Shown here one piece after another: positions 60,510-64,000 of a stretch of DNA of 64,000 bases. A program made the position numbers and the translations under genes. The notes under the pieces are model-generated. The model was not told where the DNA came from. It saw only the letters and a list, made by a program, of their open reading frames with translations, and ran no database searches. The first letter of the stretch is position 1, and every line of letters begins with the position of its first letter. Origin of the DNA: CAJCIW01 sp963833965 (lineage in GTDB: Bacteria > Chlamydiota > Chlamydiia > Chlamydiales > Rhabdochlamydiaceae); assembly GCA_963833965.1 (NCBI GenBank), contig CAWHZZ010000003.1:124001-188000 (forward strand). Direction: 5' to 3'.

Positions 60510-61622
60510 ATGGGATCGATTGCCTTTTTTGCAATTTTCTCTCTCTTTTTGATCTGTTTTTCGAACTTAGACGCTTCAGACCTCTCTTGGCAGAAGATTC
60601 GCGCAAATTTGGCGCAGCCTTTGCCCGATTGGATGCAGAGGCAAATCGAAGAAGATTTAGAGCCTTTTCGAGAAAAAGGGGTAACGGTTCAAGCCATCGA
60701 TGCCACAATCAAAGACGTTCAGAAGGTCCCATCAGGCGTCCTCGCCTCGTTTGTCCGTTATGAGATTAAAGATAATAAGATCTCTTGGAAGGGTTCTGCC
60801 GACCCATCGGATGCTCGCATTACTTATGTCGTTGACGTACTTAAAGAAATGGCCGAGCAGCTGGGCTTGCCCGATCTTGTTTTTCTCGCTTCCCTCTGGG
60901 ACTCTTATGACAATCCCGTTTTCCTTGAAAAAACTTACTGTCCTGTCTTTGCCATCTGCAAGCTCAAAGGGAATCGATGCGGAGTGCTTTATCCCGAATT
61001 TCGTTTTTTTTCTTATCGGCGCCGTTTGTTCGACGATATCAATTGGACGAGCGCACATTCGCCCTGGGAGCAAAAGACAAGAAAAGCGTTTTGGCGCGGG
61101 ATGACATCCGGAGGAAATTATTCTGAGTATGGATGGGATCTCATGCCACGTTCCCGATTAGTTTTGCTCTCGAAAGAGCGGCCAGAACTCATCGATGCCG
61201 CCTTTACCTCGCCTTATAGCCTTCAAGATAAAATCAAGAATTGGATGGAAAGTTACGGCCTTTTTCAACCTTGGCAATACCCCGTCGATTTTGTGAAATA
61301 CAAATATCTCGTCTCCATCGATGGCAACACGTTCGCGTCTAATTTTTGGTGGCAATTGCTTTCCAATTGCATTGTTTTCAAGTCTGATTCCGATTATATC
61401 GAATGGTTTTATCAAGGTGTACAGGACGGGGTCCATTATGTTCCTTACGCTCTTGATTTATCGAATTTCGAAGAAAAAGTCGGTTGGGCGAGAACTCATG
61501 ATGAAGAAGCAAAAAAAATTGCTGGCAGGGCTACAGCCTTTGCCCAAGAATATCTTTGCAATGAAATGCTCGTCGTCTACTTTTACAAACTACTCCTAAC
61601 TTATGCTGAACTTCAGAAATAA
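60510..61622 (+). CDS. exported GT90/CAP10-family glycosyltransferase (copy 2)
   Basis: A 370-residue paralogue of the gene at 59413. The signal peptide is MGSIAFFAIFSLFLICFSNL, cut near Ala-Ser. The GT90 core has FWRGMTSGGNYSEYGWDLMP then RSRLVLLSKERPELID, then YKYLVSIDGNTFASNFWWQL, and DYIEWFYQGV. The starts PDWMQRQIEEDL and PAWMQQTIERDL in the two copies show recent duplication. The fucosyltransferase ORF overlaps its 3' end by a few codons. Confidence 0.85.
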   Translation: MGSIAFFAIFSLFLICFSNLDASDLSWQKIRANLAQPLPDWMQRQIEEDLEPFREKGVTVQAIDATIKDVQKVPSGVLASFVRYEIKDNKISWKGSADPSDARITYVVDVLKEMAEQLGLPDLVFLASLWDSYDNPVFLEKTYCPVFAICKLKGNRCGVLYPEFRFFSYRRRLFDDINWTSAHSPWEQKTRKAFWRGMTSGGNYSEYGWDLMPRSRLVLLSKERPELIDAAFTSPYSLQDKIKNWMESYGLFQPWQYPVDFVKYKYLVSIDGNTFASNFWWQLLSNCIVFKSDSDYIEWFYQGVQDGVHYVPYALDLSNFEEKVGWARTHDEEAKKIAGRATAFAQEYLCNEMLVVYFYKLLLTYAELQK

Positions 61623-61634
61623 ATTATACGCAGA

Positions 61635-61800
61635 GGGATTCAAAATTTGGCCAATGGCAATGTCGGCGCTTCAGATTTGCAGCAGGCGCAGCCGTTGGCT
61701 AAGCAGGCCTTGTGTAAGCACAAGCTCGAGGCAGCCAGCTGCAAAGATGAGGATGCCGACGAAGCCAGTGGCGAACTTTTCAATCAGGATGTGTATATTG
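61635..61800 (+). pseudogene. N-terminal remnant of an outer-membrane barrel gene
   Basis: In the frame read from 61647, NGNVGASDLQQAQPLAKQAL then AASCKDEDADEASGELFNQD matches the mature N-terminus of the barrel protein at 62653-63345 (GNGATSDLQQAWTFGSSKSD then ASSSKDEHVHETSG). The barrel itself is missing; the frame runs out as the fucosyltransferase begins. The fragment shows that a second barrel gene once lay here. Confidence 0.65.
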
Positions 61801-62652
61801 ATATTTTTCACCTCTATCTTTTCTATGGTGTCTTCAGAGGAAAAGCCTTTTATCATTGGAGAGTTGCGTTACGAACTCGGCAACCAAATGTTCCAGGTAG
61901 CTGCAACGGTCTCTCTTGCTCTCGATGAGGGGTATGAGGCTTACTTCCCTGACTTAAACTCTCGATCTTGGGGAATACCAGATAACTATCGGTATGTGTT
62001 CTGGCGTTTGAATGCTTCACACCCTATGGGACAAGTGAAATACACCTTCAACGAGTGGGCCAGCGACGGGCAATTTCCCATTCCGGCAAAGCCCAATATG
62101 TTGCTTCAGGGGTATTTCCAATCGGAAAAATATTTCGCAAACCACAAAGAGGAAATCTTGAGTCTCTTTGCACCTTCCGATGAAGTCATGTATTATTTAG
62201 AGATGAAATATTCCGAGATTTTAGCCCATCCGAATACTGTTGCGATCCATGTCAGGACGTACATCAAAGATTATGGACATCCGCCGAGACAAGATGAATT
62301 TCATGCATTTCCGGGGAAGGGCTATTATGAAAGAGCTGTCCGTCTCTTTCCAGAGGATTCTCTTTTTATTCTTTGTTCGGATAATATCCAATGGTGCAAG
62401 AACAATCTTTCCCATCTTGCGAAAAATCTCATTTTTATTGAAGGGAATATGCATGTCTACGATCTCTATTTAATGAGCCTTTGCAAGCATAATATCACCG
62501 GCAACTCCACTTTTTCTTGGTGGGCTGCCTATTTAAATCGCAATCCCAATAAAATCATCACGACGCCGAATTATTGGTTCGGGAAATGGTGGAGGGGAGG
62601 CACAGACAATTTGGTCTTAAAAGATTGGATCAGAGTCCCTGCCGATGAATAA
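61789..62652 (+). CDS. exported GT11 alpha-1,2-fucosyltransferase-like protein
   Basis: A 287-residue protein with signal peptide MCILIFFTSIFSMVSSEEKP from ATG 61789. The catalytic body begins FIIGELRYELGNQMFQVAAT, the GT11 opening (GGLGNQMFQYA). VAIHVRTYIKDYGHPPRQDE is the HxRxxD donor motif and NITGNSTFSWWAAYLNRNPN the NSTFSWWAAYL motif. These enzymes add fucose from GDP-fucose. Earlier in-frame ATGs back to 61603 lie in a barrel-gene remnant. The stop is directly beside the convergent barrel gene stop. Confidence 0.85.
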   Translation: MCILIFFTSIFSMVSSEEKPFIIGELRYELGNQMFQVAATVSLALDEGYEAYFPDLNSRSWGIPDNYRYVFWRLNASHPMGQVKYTFNEWASDGQFPIPAKPNMLLQGYFQSEKYFANHKEEILSLFAPSDEVMYYLEMKYSEILAHPNTVAIHVRTYIKDYGHPPRQDEFHAFPGKGYYERAVRLFPEDSLFILCSDNIQWCKNNLSHLAKNLIFIEGNMHVYDLYLMSLCKHNITGNSTFSWWAAYLNRNPNKIITTPNYWFGKWWRGGTDNLVLKDWIRVPADE

Positions 62653-63345
62653 TTACCTCAAGAGCCCAAATTTATAGACGAGGCCAAGTCCGACGGCTTG
62701 ATTATAGAAATGGCCTCCCTGATGGAATTTGTATTCCAAAGTAATCTCTGCATTGCGGAAGATTGGATAGGAAAACCCAGCCATCGCTTGCCAAGAAAAG
62801 CGGTGCCACTTTTGGTGGAAAACAATGCGGGAATTTGAGGCATGCATATATTGGAAATCATAGCCTGCGCCAGCCCCAATAAAAGGTTGGATATGCCAAA
62901 ATGAGCACCCGAGCAAATCCCACAATAGGTTGGCCATATACGAGGAAGTCTGGAAATGTCCATGCTTGGAGGAACCTTCAGTAGTGAAATGGATTTTTTT
63001 TATCGAGTTTCTTCTGAAAGCGTATTCACCTTCCAAATGCAACCCATAAGGCCGCCAGCAGTAGCCCAACGAACCGGCAAAAATATACCCTGGCTCATAG
63101 GATGCTTTGTTTCCTTGGATTTTAGTGTCTTGCAAGAAATTGGCCCCGCCAAAAATCTTAGCGTAGAAATTTCCTTGATACACTGGACGGCCACTGGTTT
63201 CGTGGACATGTTCATCTTTGGAGCTGGATGCATCGGACTTTGAGCTGCCAAACGTCCACGCTTGTTGTAAATCTGAAGTGGCGCCATTGCCGGTTGCCAT
63301 GAAGAATAAGAATGACATTAAAAGTGGCGGAATATTTTTTTTCAT
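62653..63345 (-). CDS. outer-membrane beta-barrel (porin-family) protein
   Basis: A 230-residue protein with signal peptide MKKNIPPLLMSFLFFMATGN cut near Ala-Thr. After a linker rich in Ser and Lys, the mature protein alternates aromatic and polar residues typical of an eight-strand barrel (YAKIFGGANFLQDTKIQGNK, then QPFIGAGAGYDFQYMHAS) and ends in KFGLLR, with a terminal beta signal that lacks the final Phe. It resembles OmpW/Msp-type small barrels. I chose ATG 63345 over 63384. The linker has a partial duplicate near 61.7 kb. Confidence 0.78.
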   Translation of the reverse strand: MKKNIPPLLMSFLFFMATGNGATSDLQQAWTFGSSKSDASSSKDEHVHETSGRPVYQGNFYAKIFGGANFLQDTKIQGNKASYEPGYIFAGSLGYCWRPYGLHLEGEYAFRRNSIKKIHFTTEGSSKHGHFQTSSYMANLLWDLLGCSFWHIQPFIGAGAGYDFQYMHASNSRIVFHQKWHRFSWQAMAGFSYPIFRNAEITLEYKFHQGGHFYNQAVGLGLVYKFGLLR

Positions 63346-63361
63346 GCTGTTTATCTCATGG

Positions 63362-64000
63362 TTATTTTTCATCGCGCAAAGCATGTTTAATAAGTTTGCT
63401 GCTCCGTAGTCCGATCATCATCGCTGAAGCTGCCGTATTGATATCGGGAATCACCGGACAGATGGAGTCATCCGCTACATAAACGTTCTTTGTGCCATAA
63501 ACGCGTGTATTGCCATTTACCACGCCTCCGGCTTTCCGAGGAGCCATTTTACAGTGCCCTGTAAAGTGGTGGACATCCAGTGAAAGATTGCTATTATTTT
63601 TCACATACTGCTCAAGAAGTGGGTCCGTATAACCCGTAAGAATGACCGGGATGATCGGGTCTGTGATAATGGGTTGATAGTAACCCCCGCCAATGGCGTT
63701 TAGTTTTGTTAGCAGACTGCTAATATAGTATTTGACGGCATTCTTCATATTCTGCAGGTCTACCGGATTTTGATAAAAGCCGTCGTCCGCCGCGGCTATC
63801 TGAAATGGGTTGTCGCTTTGGATTGTGACACTGCCCTCACTCACTGGGTTCAAAAGCTCAAATCCCATGGCGATTACGGGCGGTAACGGTGGGACAGCCG
63901 GTATGTATTCGAACAAAATCTGAAGCATTCGCGGGGCGGTAGGGTCGATTGGACCACCGGTCACTGTAGGCAAGTAGATACTATTAATGGTAAATGCATA
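63362..64000 (-). CDS. GMC-family oxidoreductase, C-terminal part (cut by window edge)
   Basis: The frame is open to the right edge, so the N-terminal FAD domain lies outside. The visible 212 residues match the GMC C-terminal domain: EGSVTIQSDNPFQIAAADDG, HHFTGHCKMAPR (the H-x-x-G-x-x-KM motif) and TRVYGTKNVYVADDSICPVI then INTAASAMMIGLRSSKLI. Choline- or alcohol-dehydrogenase-like proteins are the nearest type. The substrate cannot be told. It lies just upstream of the barrel gene on the same strand, with 16 bases between, so they may be co-transcribed. Confidence 0.85.
   Translation of the reverse strand, partial: YAFTINSIYLPTVTGGPIDPTAPRMLQILFEYIPAVPPLPPVIAMGFELLNPVSEGSVTIQSDNPFQIAAADDGFYQNPVDLQNMKNAVKYYISSLLTKLNAIGGGYYQPIITDPIIPVILTGYTDPLLEQYVKNNSNLSLDVHHFTGHCKMAPRKAGGVVNGNTRVYGTKNVYVADDSICPVIPDINTAASAMMIGLRSSKLIKHALRDEK

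Overview
The window looks like the chromosome of an environmental (amoeba- or protist-associated) member of the Chlamydiota. The main evidence is gene order. The blocks lptG/lptF–tilS–ftsH–pnp–rpsO–tadA and rpmE–prfA–prmC–ffh–rpsP–trmD–rplS–rnhB–gmk–rpoZ-like–metG–recD2 run in the order I recall for Chlamydia trachomatis (about CT838-846 and CT022-033). FtsH has the long chlamydial N-terminus, and there is an Inc-like protein with a paired hydrophobic segment. Unlike pathogenic Chlamydia, the window carries insertion sequences, many short palindromic elements, a tandem paralogue family and a large sugar-enzyme cluster. Genus cannot be fixed from the sequence alone.

Bases 1-33,000 are mostly housekeeping: the end of glgB, ligA, miaB, rplM-rpsI, an M32 carboxypeptidase, a SpeD-like protein, a repeat protein with PPR-like repeats and an Smr-like C-terminus, a PAP2 phosphatase, the LptF/LptG pair, tilS, ftsH, pnp, rpsO, tadA, and the prfA-to-rnhB translation and secretion block. 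From 32,944 to 39,449 lie four minus-strand paralogues of an unrecognised family, one of them truncated beside a palindromic element. From 39,570 to 46,334 housekeeping resumes (yicC, gmk, rpoZ-like, metG, carbonic anhydrase, recD2), ending at tRNA-Asn.

Beyond tRNA-Asn the sequence is accessory. About 70 bp just after the tRNA is repeated 2.6 kb downstream, enclosing a decayed IS3 element and a RelE/HigA-type toxin-antitoxin pair. An IS630 element then interrupts a glycosyltransferase-like gene. Remnants of doc, DUF1016, GCS2 and GT4 genes, an MFS transporter and a SemiSWEET follow.

Bases 56,174-62,652 (plus the interrupted gene near 51 kb) hold a group of sugar-modifying enzymes: a sugar-nucleotide dehydrogenase, GT11-like and GT11 fucosyltransferases, two GT90/CAP10 enzymes and an FkbM methyltransferase, with a cupin. 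Nearly all begin with an N-terminal signal-peptide-like segment. An outer-membrane barrel protein and a GMC oxidoreductase (cut by the window edge) finish the window.

A second theme is several families of 150-350 bp imperfect palindromes with TA-rich flanks. They sit at gene ends (trmD, lptG, gmk, speD), between rpsO and pnp, and twice one is inserted inside another. They appear to be MITE-like elements that have supplied terminal codons to host genes.
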